14,273 nucleotides of DNA from Thermoanaerobacterium sp. (GTDB lineage Bacteria > Bacillota > Thermoanaerobacteria > Thermoanaerobacterales > Thermoanaerobacteraceae): positions 1 through 14,273 of the forward strand of contig JASBVU010000009.1 of NCBI GenBank assembly GCA_029960905.1, read 5' to 3'. The first letter of the stretch is position 1. Every line of letters starts with the position of its first letter. This document shows, in pieces, positions 1-8,338 of this stretch. A program made the position numbers and the translations under genes. The notes beneath the pieces are model-generated. The model did no database searches and was not told where the DNA came from. It saw nothing but the letters and a program-made list of their open reading frames with translations.

Positions 1-362
1 CAGATATTGGCGATGAAAAGTGTCAAAAATGTGGGTATGATTTTAAAAATATTGCGAATGATGATTATAGTCGAAAGCTTATAACGGCTTTAAATCATCC
101 TGATTATAATGTTCAGTATATGGCAGCGAAAATTATTGGGGAACTAAAGATTAAAGAAGCAAAAAGTGCTTTAATAGAATTTCTTAAGAAGGATAAAAAA
201 AGTAGGGATCCATACATTGAACAAGCTGTTGTAGCGGCATTAGGCGAAATAGGCGATAAAACTGCATACGACTATATTTACAACAATATAGATAATTTTT
301 CAATTTTAACAAAGAACATCGCTTTAATTGCTTTAGAAAAGATTAAATCAAGATTTAATTAG
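1..362 (+). CDS. Zinc-ribbon / HEAT-repeat protein, 3' part only
   Basis: The reading frame is open from base 3 to the TAG at 360-362, so this is the C-terminal 119 residues of a protein whose start lies outside the window. The first visible residues hold a C-x2-C-G-Y knuckle (Cys codons at 21 and 30), which looks like the second half of a zinc ribbon. The rest is helical with a repeating AA-x2-LG-E pattern (MAAKIIGEL, VVAALGEIG, IALIALEKI), typical of HEAT or PBS-lyase-like repeats. Such repeats are protein-binding scaffolds; no catalytic motif is visible. The stop codon overlaps the SD sequence of the MFS gene, with 12 bases to its ATG, so the two are probably co-transcribed. An ATG at 120 is internal to the frame and has no SD, so it is not the start. 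The specific role is unknown. Confidence 0.75.
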   Translation, partial: DIGDEKCQKCGYDFKNIANDDYSRKLITALNHPDYNVQYMAAKIIGELKIKEAKSALIEFLKKDKKSRDPYIEQAVVAALGEIGDKTAYDYIYNNIDNFSILTKNIALIALEKIKSRFN

Positions 363-374
363 GAGGGTAATAAA

Positions 375-1562
375 ATGGACAACAAAGAAAGACAAAATAA
401 GAATACAGTCAATAATATTAAAACATTGGGATGGGTTGCTTTTTTTGGCGGCTTGAGTCAAGACATGATACAGCCTATTTTGCCAACATTTTATACTCAG
501 ATATTGGGTTTAAGTAAAGAAACCGTAGGGTTAATTGAGGGAAGTGTAACAACAATTGTCAGCATTATGAGGATAGTTTCTGGCATAATATCTGACAAAC
601 TTGGAAAGAGAAAATCAATCGTCTTTATAGGATATTTATTTTCTGCAATAGGAAGAATTTTTCTATCGTTGACTAATGGTGCGACAATGACGTTTGGATT
701 GCGCTTTACTGATGGCATTGGCAAAGGTTTAAAGGATGCACCAAGAGATGCACTTGTTGCAAAGTCATCTGAAATGAAAAATATGGGCTATTCATTCGGA
801 TTTCAAAGAATGCTTGATACGTTAGGCTCATTTATTGGACCACTTATCACAACAGGGTTAATGGTTTTGCTAGCTAAATATATAGATGAAACGAAATACA
901 GGGTAATATTTTTAGTTGCAGGGCTTATTGGCTTTATCACAATATTGCTTATTGGATTATTCGTAGTTGAGAGAAAAGGAGAGAATGTCAGTACGCCATT
1001 TAAATTTGATTTTACTATATTCAAAGGAAAATTTTTGTTGTTTTTTATAGTTATGCTCATATTTACACTTGGGAATAGTAGTGATGCATTTTTAATATTA
1101 AGAGCTCGTAGTGTAGGTGTAAACTCAGCCATGATACCTATTATTATTGCTATGTTTAACCTTTTTTATGCTTTATTGTCTGTACCATCTGGAATGCTGT
1201 CTGACAAGATTGGGAGAGTTAATGTAATTAAAATCGGATGGTTAATTTATGCAGTTACGTACATTGGATTTGCATTGGCTAGTGTGCCTTGGCATATATG
1301 GGTTTTATATGCAATTTACGGTGTTTATTATTCTACGACGGAAGGTGTAGCAAAGTCTCTTGTTGCACATCTTGTAGATGAAAATAGTAGAGGAACGGCT
1401 TTTGGGTTGTACAATGCTTCCATTGGTATTCTTGCACTGCCTGCTAGTTTTATTGCAGGGTATCTGTGGGATAAAGTTGCACCTTCTGCACCATTTTATT
1501 TTGGCGCTGGATGCTCAATATTAGCTGTAATTTTTATAACTATATTTAAAATTGAGAAATAA
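375..1562 (+). CDS. Major facilitator superfamily transporter
   Basis: A 395-residue integral membrane protein with about 12 hydrophobic segments, the normal size for an MFS permease. The loop after the second helix carries motif A (GIISDKLGKRKS), and the equivalent loop in the second half repeats it (GMLSDKIGRVN), as expected from the duplicated six-helix fold. The segment GIGKGLKDAPRDALVA resembles a signature of a subgroup annotated as drug or unknown-substrate permeases. The likely role is proton-coupled export or uptake of a small molecule at the cytoplasmic membrane; the substrate cannot be read from the sequence. ATG is preceded by AGGAGGG at 361-367, which overlaps the stop of the upstream HEAT-repeat gene, so the two form one transcription unit. 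A strong terminator follows. Confidence 0.88.
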   Translation: MDNKERQNKNTVNNIKTLGWVAFFGGLSQDMIQPILPTFYTQILGLSKETVGLIEGSVTTIVSIMRIVSGIISDKLGKRKSIVFIGYLFSAIGRIFLSLTNGATMTFGLRFTDGIGKGLKDAPRDALVAKSSEMKNMGYSFGFQRMLDTLGSFIGPLITTGLMVLLAKYIDETKYRVIFLVAGLIGFITILLIGLFVVERKGENVSTPFKFDFTIFKGKFLLFFIVMLIFTLGNSSDAFLILRARSVGVNSAMIPIIIAMFNLFYALLSVPSGMLSDKIGRVNVIKIGWLIYAVTYIGFALASVPWHIWVLYAIYGVYYSTTEGVAKSLVAHLVDENSRGTAFGLYNASIGILALPASFIAGYLWDKVAPSAPFYFGAGCSILAVIFITIFKIEK

Positions 1563-1572
1563 ACAAACTATA

Positions 1573-1614
1573 AATAAAGTATGGTTCATACATAGACCAT
1601 ACTTTATTATTTTT
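1573..1614 (+). terminator. Rho-independent terminator after MFS gene
   Basis: Perfect 13-bp inverted repeat: AATAAAGTATGGT (1573-1585) pairs with ACCATACTTTATT (1596-1608) around a 10-base loop, followed by a T-rich run. It closes the HEAT/MFS transcription unit. Confidence 0.85.
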
Positions 1615-1638
1615 GTTTTACAGTGAAAATGATATAAT
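1610..1638 (+). promoter_or_regulatory. Candidate promoter for mntA-hepT-polX
   Basis: A perfect TATAAT at 1633-1638 lies 43 bases before the mntA ATG. No good -35 is present; the T-rich end of the preceding terminator (TTTTTG, 1610-1615) is at 17-base spacing. Only the -10 is convincing. Confidence 0.45.
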
Positions 1639-1681
1639 ATATTAAGAATATATCGGCAATTATTTGAGTTAGGTGATATTT

Positions 1682-2071
1682 ATGGATTATTTATCAATGC
1701 TTAAAGAATTTTTCAAAGATAGAGAAGATATTATTATGGCTTTTTTATTTGGCTCTGTTGCAAAAGGAAAGAGCATGAAAGAGTCTGATATAGATATTGC
1801 GGTATATTTTAAAAATTATAATGAAAAGTTGGTATTTAAGTTGTGGAACGAATTAGAAGATTTGCTTAAAAAAGATGTTGATCTAGTAGTGCTAAACATT
1901 GCAAATGCCTCAATTGCATGGGAAGCATTGAGAGGGAAAAAGATAGTAGTAAATGATGAAAATTTTTATTTAAATTATATGCTTAATGTTTCTATGGAAG
2001 CTGAAGATTTTAGAGAAGTAGTTTTGGACATATATAAAATAAGGCAAGAAAGAAGGAAAATAAATGCTTAA
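1682..2071 (+). CDS. mntA: MntA-like minimal nucleotidyltransferase (antitoxin)
   Basis: A 129-residue protein of the DNA polymerase beta nucleotidyltransferase superfamily. The GS-x10-D-x-D catalytic signature is intact (G24, S25, D36, D38) and a third acidic residue appears in VDLVVL (D67), so the enzyme should be active. In characterised HepT-MntA systems the MntA protein transfers AMP from ATP to a tyrosine of the HEPN toxin and so inactivates it; that role is inferred here from the neighbour. ATG at 1682 is preferred because AGGTG at 1671-1675 is a well-spaced SD; a GTG at 1673 sits inside that SD. The 3' end overlaps the HEPN gene by 8 bases, indicating translational coupling. It could instead be a kanamycin-nucleotidyltransferase-like orphan, but the size and partner favour the toxin-antitoxin pair. 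Confidence 0.87.
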   Translation: MDYLSMLKEFFKDREDIIMAFLFGSVAKGKSMKESDIDIAVYFKNYNEKLVFKLWNELEDLLKKDVDLVVLNIANASIAWEALRGKKIVVNDENFYLNYMLNVSMEAEDFREVVLDIYKIRQERRKINA

Positions 2072-2492
2072 TGAATCAGATAAATTAAATATATTGAAAA
2101 GAATAGATTTTATACAAATAGAGTTAAATGATTTAGATGAATACAAAAAATTAACATACGAAGTGTACAATACTGACAGAATTACTAGAAGGAATGTGGA
2201 AAGAATAATCGAAAATATATCAAATGCTTTAATAGATATTTCAAAAATAATAATTGCAAATGAAAATATCGATATACCTAATTCTTATAGAGAAATTATT
2301 TTAAAGCTCGGTGAAATAGAAACAATAGATGAAGAACTTGCAAAATCGATTGCCGAAATAGCCAGGTTACGTAATGTACTTGCACATCAATATCTTGACA
2401 TTAAATGGAGTTATATAAAGACATTTTTAACTGATAAAATAAATGATGTATATAAATTTATCGACGCAGTAAATAAATATGTAGAGAAGTGA
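2064..2492 (+). CDS. hepT: HepT-like HEPN-domain RNase toxin (DUF86)
   Basis: A 142-residue all-helical protein of the HEPN/DUF86 family. The diagnostic R-x4-H-x-Y motif is complete (R103, H108, Y110 in RNVLAHQY). In this family Arg and His form the RNase active site in a dimer, and the Tyr is the residue AMPylated by the MntA partner. The expected action is cleavage of cellular RNA when not neutralised, either as a stress or phage-defence toxin-antitoxin module. The ATG has SD AAGGA at 2053-2057 and lies 8 bases inside the mntA gene. Its TGA stop is 5 bases before the polX GTG start. All catalytic residues are present, so it appears functional rather than decayed. The family assignment is strong; the target RNA is not knowable from the sequence. 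Confidence 0.87.
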   Translation: MLNESDKLNILKRIDFIQIELNDLDEYKKLTYEVYNTDRITRRNVERIIENISNALIDISKIIIANENIDIPNSYREIILKLGEIETIDEELAKSIAEIARLRNVLAHQYLDIKWSYIKTFLTDKINDVYKFIDAVNKYVEK

Positions 2493-2497
2493 TAAAT

Positions 2498-4204
2498 GTG
2501 GATAAGAAAACTGTTATCAATATACTAAATGAAATAGGGCTTTTATTAGAATTAAAGGGTGAAAATCCTTTTAAGTCGAGAGCGTATTATAATGCTGCTC
2601 GTACAATAGAAGTCCTTGATGACGATATTGAAAAATTAATAAGAGAAGATAGATTAAAAGATGTAAAGGGTATAGGTGATGCATTAAATAAAAAGCTTAC
2701 TGAGCTTATTACTACAGGTAGACTTGAATACTATGAAAATCTTAAAGCATCGATACCTGAAGGCCTCATTGAGATGTTAAAAATACCAGGTCTTGGACCT
2801 AAAAAGATAAAAACATTGTATGACAAATTGGATATAAAGACGGTTGGAGAATTAGAATACGCTTGTAATGAAAATAGACTTGTAGAATTGCCAGGATTTG
2901 GTAAAAAGACACAGAAAAAAATCCTTGAAGGTATACAATTTATAAAACAATTTAGTGGACAACATCTATTTATGGATGCATATTTAGAGGCCACATCATT
3001 AAAACAATACCTTATTGACAGTGGATTGACAATAAGATGCGAGATTGCTGGAAGTTTAAGGCGAAGAAAAGAAATAGTGAAAGACATAGATATTCTTGCT
3101 ACGTGTGATAATCCTGAGAAGCTTATGGATGTATTTACAAAGTATGAAGGTATGAAAGATATTGTTGCTAAGGGTGAAACCAAGACTAGCATAATATTGA
3201 AATCTGGCATAAATGTAGACTTAAGGGTTGTTAAAGATGAAGAATATCCATATGCATTGCACCATTTTACCGGTAGCAAAGAGCACAATACAGCTATGAG
3301 GCATAGGGCAAGGCAAATGGGAATAAAGATGAATGAATATGGTCTATTTAAGGGTGATTTACTTATTAAATGCCGTGATGAAGACGACATATTTAAAAGT
3401 TTAGGTCTTCAATATATTCCTCCAGAACTTCGTGAAAATATGGGTGAAATTGAAGCAGCAGAAAAAGGGTTACTTCCAGTATTAATAGATGAAAAAGACA
3501 TTAAAGGGGTTTTTCATGTACATACGATATACAGCGATGGTGCAAATACACTTTCCACGATGGTTAATGCGGCAAGAGATCGCGGTTATAAAGTTATTGG
3601 CATTACAGATCACAGTAAATCTGCATTTTATGCAAATGGACTTAAAGAAGAAGATATTTTAAGGCAATTGGATGAAATAGATGAATTGAATAGCAAATAT
3701 ACTGATATAAAGATATTAAAAGGTATAGAATCTGATATATTAAAAGACGGTTCACTTGATTATGACGAAGATATATTGAGAAGATTTGACTTTGTCATTG
3801 CATCTGTTCATTCCAACTTTAAAATGAGCAAAGACGACATGACAGAAAGAATAATAAAAGCTATAAAAAATAAATACACAAAAATCATTGGACATTTAAC
3901 AGGGAGACTTCTCCTTGCAAGAGATGGCTATGACCTTGATGTGTATAAAGTTATAGATAGTGCTGCCGAATATGGTAAAATAATTGAAATAAATTCGAGC
4001 CCTTATAGACTGGACCTGGATTGGAGATACATAAAATATGCAAAAGAAAAAGGTGTAAAATTTGCAATCTGTCCAGATGCACATAGGATAGAAGGGCTTG
4101 ATGACGTAAAATATGGCGTAGGCATCGCTCGTAAAGGTTGGCTTGAAGCGAAAGATGTGATAAATACGTATGATTTTGACGAATTAAATAAGGTTTTGAA
4201 ATAA
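2498..4204 (+). CDS. polX: DNA polymerase X family with PHP domain
   Basis: A 568-residue bacterial PolX, matching the roughly 570 residues of the Bacillus enzyme. The N-terminal part (1-150) has three helix-hairpin-helix elements (KGIGDAL, PGLGPKK, PGFGKKT). The polymerase palm follows with GSLRRRKEIVKDID, giving catalytic D196 and D198, and D241 in NVDLRVV. The C-terminal PHP domain (about 335-568) keeps metal ligands H340-x-H342, D371-H372, E411, H438, H466 and D527-x-H529. Known family members fill short gaps in base-excision repair and use the PHP domain as a 3'-5' exonuclease or AP-endonuclease. GTG at 2498 is preferred over GTG at 2489 because it gives the N-terminus VDKKTVINIL, the usual PolX length, and has GAAGTGA in SD position. 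It follows hepT by 5 bases, so polX is probably transcribed with the toxin pair. Both active sites look intact. Confidence 0.93.
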   Translation: MDKKTVINILNEIGLLLELKGENPFKSRAYYNAARTIEVLDDDIEKLIREDRLKDVKGIGDALNKKLTELITTGRLEYYENLKASIPEGLIEMLKIPGLGPKKIKTLYDKLDIKTVGELEYACNENRLVELPGFGKKTQKKILEGIQFIKQFSGQHLFMDAYLEATSLKQYLIDSGLTIRCEIAGSLRRRKEIVKDIDILATCDNPEKLMDVFTKYEGMKDIVAKGETKTSIILKSGINVDLRVVKDEEYPYALHHFTGSKEHNTAMRHRARQMGIKMNEYGLFKGDLLIKCRDEDDIFKSLGLQYIPPELRENMGEIEAAEKGLLPVLIDEKDIKGVFHVHTIYSDGANTLSTMVNAARDRGYKVIGITDHSKSAFYANGLKEEDILRQLDEIDELNSKYTDIKILKGIESDILKDGSLDYDEDILRRFDFVIASVHSNFKMSKDDMTERIIKAIKNKYTKIIGHLTGRLLLARDGYDLDVYKVIDSAAEYGKIIEINSSPYRLDLDWRYIKYAKEKGVKFAICPDAHRIEGLDDVKYGVGIARKGWLEAKDVINTYDFDELNKVLK

Positions 4205-4221
4205 AAGTCCAAGAAAACCTA

Positions 4222-4250
4222 TTGACATTATTGATTTAAAGTGTTAATAT
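4222..4250 (+). promoter_or_regulatory. Promoter of the SAM riboswitch / metY
   Basis: TTGACA (4222-4227), a 17-base spacer and TAATAT (4245-4250) form a near-consensus vegetative promoter. It predicts transcription from about 4257, just upstream of the riboswitch aptamer. Confidence 0.85.
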
Positions 4251-4277
4251 AAATAACAATATAAAGAAAATATCGAA

Positions 4278-4423
4278 CCTCTTATCAAGAGTGGTGGAGG
4301 GACTGGCCCGATGAAACCCGGCAACCGGCATATATTTGCGTCTGGTGCCAAATCCTGCAGGGAAACCTGAGAGATGAGAGGAGCGGCGTAATTTAGCCCT
4401 CTTCTACATCGAAGAGGGCTTTT
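4278..4423 (+). ncRNA. SAM-I (S-box) riboswitch with expression platform
   Basis: The aptamer spans 4278-4381. P1 is formed by CCTCTTATC (4278-4286) and GATGAGAGG (4373-4381). The conserved core is visible: GGAGGGACTGGCCCGATGAA, then ACCCGGCAACC, GGTGCCAAATCCTGCAGGG and GAGAGATGAG. These are the kink-turn, pseudoknot and SAM pocket elements of the S-box family. The expression platform is the terminator at 4395-4423. The alternative antiterminator can be read directly: GAGAGG (4376-4381, P1 3' arm) can pair with CCTCTT (4398-4403, terminator 5' arm). SAM binding should stabilise P1, release the terminator arm and stop transcription before metY. Confidence 0.96.
4395..4423 (+). terminator. SAM-dependent intrinsic terminator
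   Basis: AGCCCTCTTC (4395-4404) pairs perfectly with GAAGAGGGCT (4411-4420) around a 6-base loop, followed by a short run of T. It is the OFF structure of the riboswitch. The T-run is short (four T including the stem end). Confidence 0.85.
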
Positions 4424-4510
4424 AATATTCTAAAAAAGCGAAAAGAGGTGAATTATAAAAATAACATTTTAATTTTTTTTAAACTAAAATTATGAAGAGG
4501 AGAGATTTAG

Positions 4511-5803
<1,293 letters not shown>

Positions 5804-5812
5804 TTATTATAG

Positions 5813-5840
5813 AGCTCTCTTTACAAAAAAGAGGGCTTTT
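5813..5840 (+). terminator. Rho-independent terminator after metY
   Basis: AGCTCTCTTT (5813-5822) pairs with AAAGAGGGCT (5828-5837; one T-G pair) around a 5-base loop, followed by TTTT. Its arms resemble those of the riboswitch terminator but it has no aptamer. Confidence 0.85.
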
Positions 5841-5844
5841 ATTA

Positions 5845-5873
5845 TTGCAGTATAAGGAAATCTATTGTATAAT
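5845..5873 (+). promoter_or_regulatory. Promoter of the Nramp-like gene
   Basis: TTGCAG (5845-5850), a 17-base spacer and a perfect TATAAT (5868-5873). It leaves a leader of about 95 bases before the ATG at 5975. I recognise no manganese riboswitch or MntR box in the leader. Confidence 0.75.
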
Positions 5874-5974
5874 CTAATTGAGAATGAATTTCAGAATCAA
5901 AGAACTGTAAAAATAGGTTTACATTTCTTATGCTTTATTGAATTCAGAAAAACTTATATAGAAGGGGTGCCTAA

Positions 5975-7246
5975 ATGCCTTTAAACGAAAACGAACTTAC
6001 ACTATCTCATAACTTTGAAGGTTCAAAAAAGAAAAAATCTGCTATTTTATTGTTACTTGCAACAATAGGCCCAGGACTCACTGTTATGTTAGCAGATACT
6101 GATGCAGGATCTATTATAACATCGGCACAATCGGGCGCAAGATGGGGTTATAGCTTGTTGTGGTTGCAATTTTTGCTTATACCAATTCTGTATTTTGTGC
6201 AGGAACTTACAACACGCATTGGAATAACGACTGGTAAAGGTCATGGTGAATTAATTAAGGAGAAGTTTGGTGCAGGTTGGGCATGGTTTTCAGTTTTAAC
6301 ACTTGTGGTTTCTGCTATAGGTGCTTTAGTTACAGAATTTTCTGGTATTGCCAGTGTTGGCTTATTGTTTGGTATACCAAAGTGGATAAGCATATCACTT
6401 GCATCAATTTGTTTAATATTAATAACAGGCTTTGGACGTTATACTATTGTTGAACGCATAGCTATATTTATTGGACTATTTGAATTAAGCTTTATACCAG
6501 CGGTTATACTTGCACATCCCGATACTTCATCAATAATAAATGGGATTATCGGACAGAAGCCTTTCTACGATGAATCTTATAGGCTGCTTATAGCAGCAAA
6601 TGTTGGAGCCGTAATAATGCCTTGGATGATATTTTACCAACAAGGCGCTGTGATAGATAAAAAATTGACTGAAAAATCAATAAGGTTTAGCCGCATTGAC
6701 ACTGCTGTCGGCTCAGTTGTAACTCAGATAATCATGGCGGTTGTACTTGTATTAACGGCTGCAACTATTGGACGGATAAATCCAAATGTTTCACTTACGA
6801 ATATTCAGCAGATTGCTGATTCACTTATACCATTTGTAGGACAGGTTGGTGGTAAAATTCTATTTTCTGCGGGTATTATTGGTGCTTCTTTGATAGCAAC
6901 TGTCGTTGTTTCATTGGCAACTTCATGGTCTTTGGGTGAAGTTATGGATTTTAAGCGAAGCCTTAATTCATCATGGAAAGAAGCTCCAATATTTTACGGT
7001 TTATATGCTGCAGGTATCATTATTTCCGCCATTATCGTCTTATCAGGAATACCACTTATAGCATTGACAATTTCAGTCGAAATAATGAATTCATTGCTTT
7101 TGCCAATTGTCCTTGGATTTTTGATAGCGCTTGGATGGAAGGCATTACCTGAAAAGTATAAATTAAAAAAATGGGAAAAAGTCGTACTCGTGATAATATA
7201 TTTACTTGTATGTTCTTTAGGAATTCTTACATTATTTCAGATATGA
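5975..7246 (+). CDS. Divergent Nramp-family (SLC11-like) metal transporter
   Basis: A 423-residue membrane protein with about 11 hydrophobic segments and the Nramp fold signatures. In TM1 the canonical D-P-G-N metal site is replaced by D43-A-G-S46 (context ADTDAGSIITSAQSGARWG). In TM6 the canonical M-P-H-N becomes M215-P-W-M218 (GAVIMPWMIFYQQG). The metal-coordinating Asp and Met are thus kept, while the Asn and the conserved TM6 His are changed. The segment VTEFSGIASVGLLFGIP aligns with TM3, where canonical members have a D-x2-E pair; here it reads E-x2-G. The likely role is uptake of a divalent cation across the cytoplasmic membrane, but selectivity and proton coupling may differ from MntH, so no symbol is given. 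SD GAAGGGGTG precedes the ATG. It is a single-gene unit with its own promoter. Confidence 0.82.
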   Translation: MPLNENELTLSHNFEGSKKKKSAILLLLATIGPGLTVMLADTDAGSIITSAQSGARWGYSLLWLQFLLIPILYFVQELTTRIGITTGKGHGELIKEKFGAGWAWFSVLTLVVSAIGALVTEFSGIASVGLLFGIPKWISISLASICLILITGFGRYTIVERIAIFIGLFELSFIPAVILAHPDTSSIINGIIGQKPFYDESYRLLIAANVGAVIMPWMIFYQQGAVIDKKLTEKSIRFSRIDTAVGSVVTQIIMAVVLVLTAATIGRINPNVSLTNIQQIADSLIPFVGQVGGKILFSAGIIGASLIATVVVSLATSWSLGEVMDFKRSLNSSWKEAPIFYGLYAAGIIISAIIVLSGIPLIALTISVEIMNSLLLPIVLGFLIALGWKALPEKYKLKKWEKVVLVIIYLLVCSLGILTLFQI

Positions 7247-7269
7247 TTTTGGATGCGAATTAACTACGT

Positions 7270-7292
7270 AAAAAAGGAGCCATTTGGCTCCT
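7270..7292 (-). terminator. Terminator for the minus-strand small exported protein
   Basis: AGGAGCC (7275-7281) and GGCTCCT (7286-7292) form a 7-bp GC-rich stem with an ATTT loop. On the minus strand the stem is followed by a run of T (complement of 7270-7275), just after the stop at 7296. It may also stop Nramp transcription on the plus strand, where the T-run is weaker. Confidence 0.8.
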
Positions 7293-7295
7293 AAA

Positions 7296-7586
7296 TTACT
7301 TTTGCTGTTCGTTGATTTCGTTCTTTAGCGCATTTGTGCATGCATTTAGCATATTTTGCGCATCTTTTTCATCTATATTTCCACCCACCATATTTTGCAC
7401 ATCTTTTGCTGTCAGGCTTTTCATGTAGTTATACATCGCATTATAGTTGAAATTTGAACCCATCATGTTAAACCCATAGCCATTATTAATTGTATCGGCC
7501 TTTGCTCTTAACGCAGGCATTTGCGTAAATGCTATAGCACCTATTATTAGCACACCTGCGAATATAGCTATAACTTTCTTTCTCAT
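7296..7586 (-). CDS. Small exported protein of unknown function
   Basis: A 96-residue protein that I do not recognise. It begins with a clear Sec signal peptide: basic MRKK, a hydrophobic core VIAIFAGVLIIGAIAF, then a probable signal-peptidase I site after ALRAKA (about residue 30). There is no lipobox cysteine, so it is probably released or wall-associated. The mature part is first rich in Asn, Tyr and Met (NGYGFNMMGSNFNYNAMYNYM), then has an amphipathic helical region (LTAKDVQNMVGG, DEKDAQNMLNACTNALKNEI) with one cysteine. The start is fixed by SD AGGAGG at 7600-7595 on the minus strand. A TATAAT lies at 7626-7621 with a weak -35. It is downstream of, and on the same strand as, the methyltransferase gene, 101 bases away, so it may also receive read-through. 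A terminator follows directly. Confidence 0.8.
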   Translation of the reverse strand: MRKKVIAIFAGVLIIGAIAFTQMPALRAKADTINNGYGFNMMGSNFNYNAMYNYMKSLTAKDVQNMVGGNIDEKDAQNMLNACTNALKNEINEQQK

Positions 7587-7620
7587 TTAAAATTCCTCCT
7601 AGTTTTTTTATTGTGATTTT

Positions 7621-7655
7621 ATTATACAATGCAATTATAAAGATCTTATGAAGAT
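7621..7655 (-). promoter_or_regulatory. Candidate promoter and inverted repeat for the exported-protein gene
   Basis: On the minus strand, TATAAT at 7626-7621 lies about 35 bases upstream of the ATG. Its -35 is poor. The spacer/-35 area contains the inverted repeat ATCTT-ATG-AAGAT (7643-7655), a possible operator. Only the -10 is strong. Confidence 0.4.
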
Positions 7656-7687
7656 TGAGAAATTTTTTGTTTCACATATCGACTTTT

Positions 7688-8314
7688 TTATTTGCCTGCA
7701 ATTATAAGTTTCATTATGTCAAGAGCTAGATTTTCTTCTTTAAGTATTTTAAATCCTGAAATTTTTAAGTTTTTTACAGTATCTCTATTTATGTTTGCAC
7801 CCCATGTGTTTACTGTAAGGGGGTTGAGGATATCCATTAGTGTACCTATGATTAGTTTTTTGCTTCTTACGTGTTCAAGCATAAAAAGCTTCCCATCATT
7901 TTTTAATACTCTTTTAAGCTCTTTTAATCCTTTTATAGGATCCGGCACAGAACAAAACACACAGCTTGTTACGATAGCATCAAATGTATTATCATTAAAC
8001 TCAAGGTTTTCTATATCCATTACTCTAATATCGACATCTTTGTCATACCTTTTGGCCTTATCTTTTGCTATTTCTACCATTTTAGGTGAAAAATCAATAC
8101 CATAAATTTTTTTACTTTCAGGATAATATAAAATATTACTGCCAGTACCAATACCTGCTTCAAGTATGGTGTTTCCTGAAACTTCGGACCAAAGCATCTT
8201 TCTCCACTTTTTACCGCCTGAAGACTCCATAAGGCTTTCCATAAGATCATAATATTTTGCAATTCTTTCATATCTTCTTTTAATAATTTCAGTTCTATTC
8301 ATTGAGCTTCCCAT
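7688..8314 (-). CDS. Class I SAM-dependent methyltransferase
   Basis: A 208-residue Rossmann-fold methyltransferase. The glycine-rich SAM motif I is ILEAGIGTGSN, motif II acidic is IYGIDFSP, the motif III region is VMDIENLEF, and FDAIVTSCVFCSVPDP is the post-II/IV strand, as in the UbiE/COQ5 and PmtA-like groups. The N-terminus (RYERIAKYYDLMESLME) also looks like that group. Small molecules or lipids are the usual substrates; nothing here fixes the substrate, and two near-adjacent cysteines (CVFC) are notable. ATG at 8314 has SD AAGGAG (8330-8325) at 10 bases. The upstream region holds an inverted repeat with ATACC/GGTAT half-sites overlapping a candidate -10, similar to the presumed CsoR box of the copper cluster. 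That hints at, but does not prove, metal-linked regulation. Confidence 0.85.
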   Translation of the reverse strand: MGSSMNRTEIIKRRYERIAKYYDLMESLMESSGGKKWRKMLWSEVSGNTILEAGIGTGSNILYYPESKKIYGIDFSPKMVEIAKDKAKRYDKDVDIRVMDIENLEFNDNTFDAIVTSCVFCSVPDPIKGLKELKRVLKNDGKLFMLEHVRSKKLIIGTLMDILNPLTVNTWGANINRDTVKNLKISGFKILKEENLALDIMKLIIAGK

Positions 8315-8338
8315 ATTGAATCAACTCCTTCATGTAAT

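Noticed and set aside
1673..1681. GTG start three codons before the mntA ATG
   Set aside because: The GTG lies within the AGGTG SD itself; ATG 1682 is correctly spaced from it.
2489..2497. GTG start for polX overlapping the hepT stop
   Set aside because: It has a poor SD, and GTG 2498 gives an N-terminus and length matching bacterial PolX. The difference is three residues, so it remains open in principle.
2731..3390. 219-codon minus-strand open frame inside polX
   Set aside because: Shadow of a strongly supported gene; its translation is Ser/Phe/Ile-rich with no motif or SD. Other antisense frames in metY, copA, murB and PHP genes were rejected for the same reason.
5875..5974. Manganese riboswitch (yybP-ykoY) before the Nramp gene
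   Set aside because: The leader is about 95 bases and lacks the conserved paired loops I would expect; no terminator precedes the gene.
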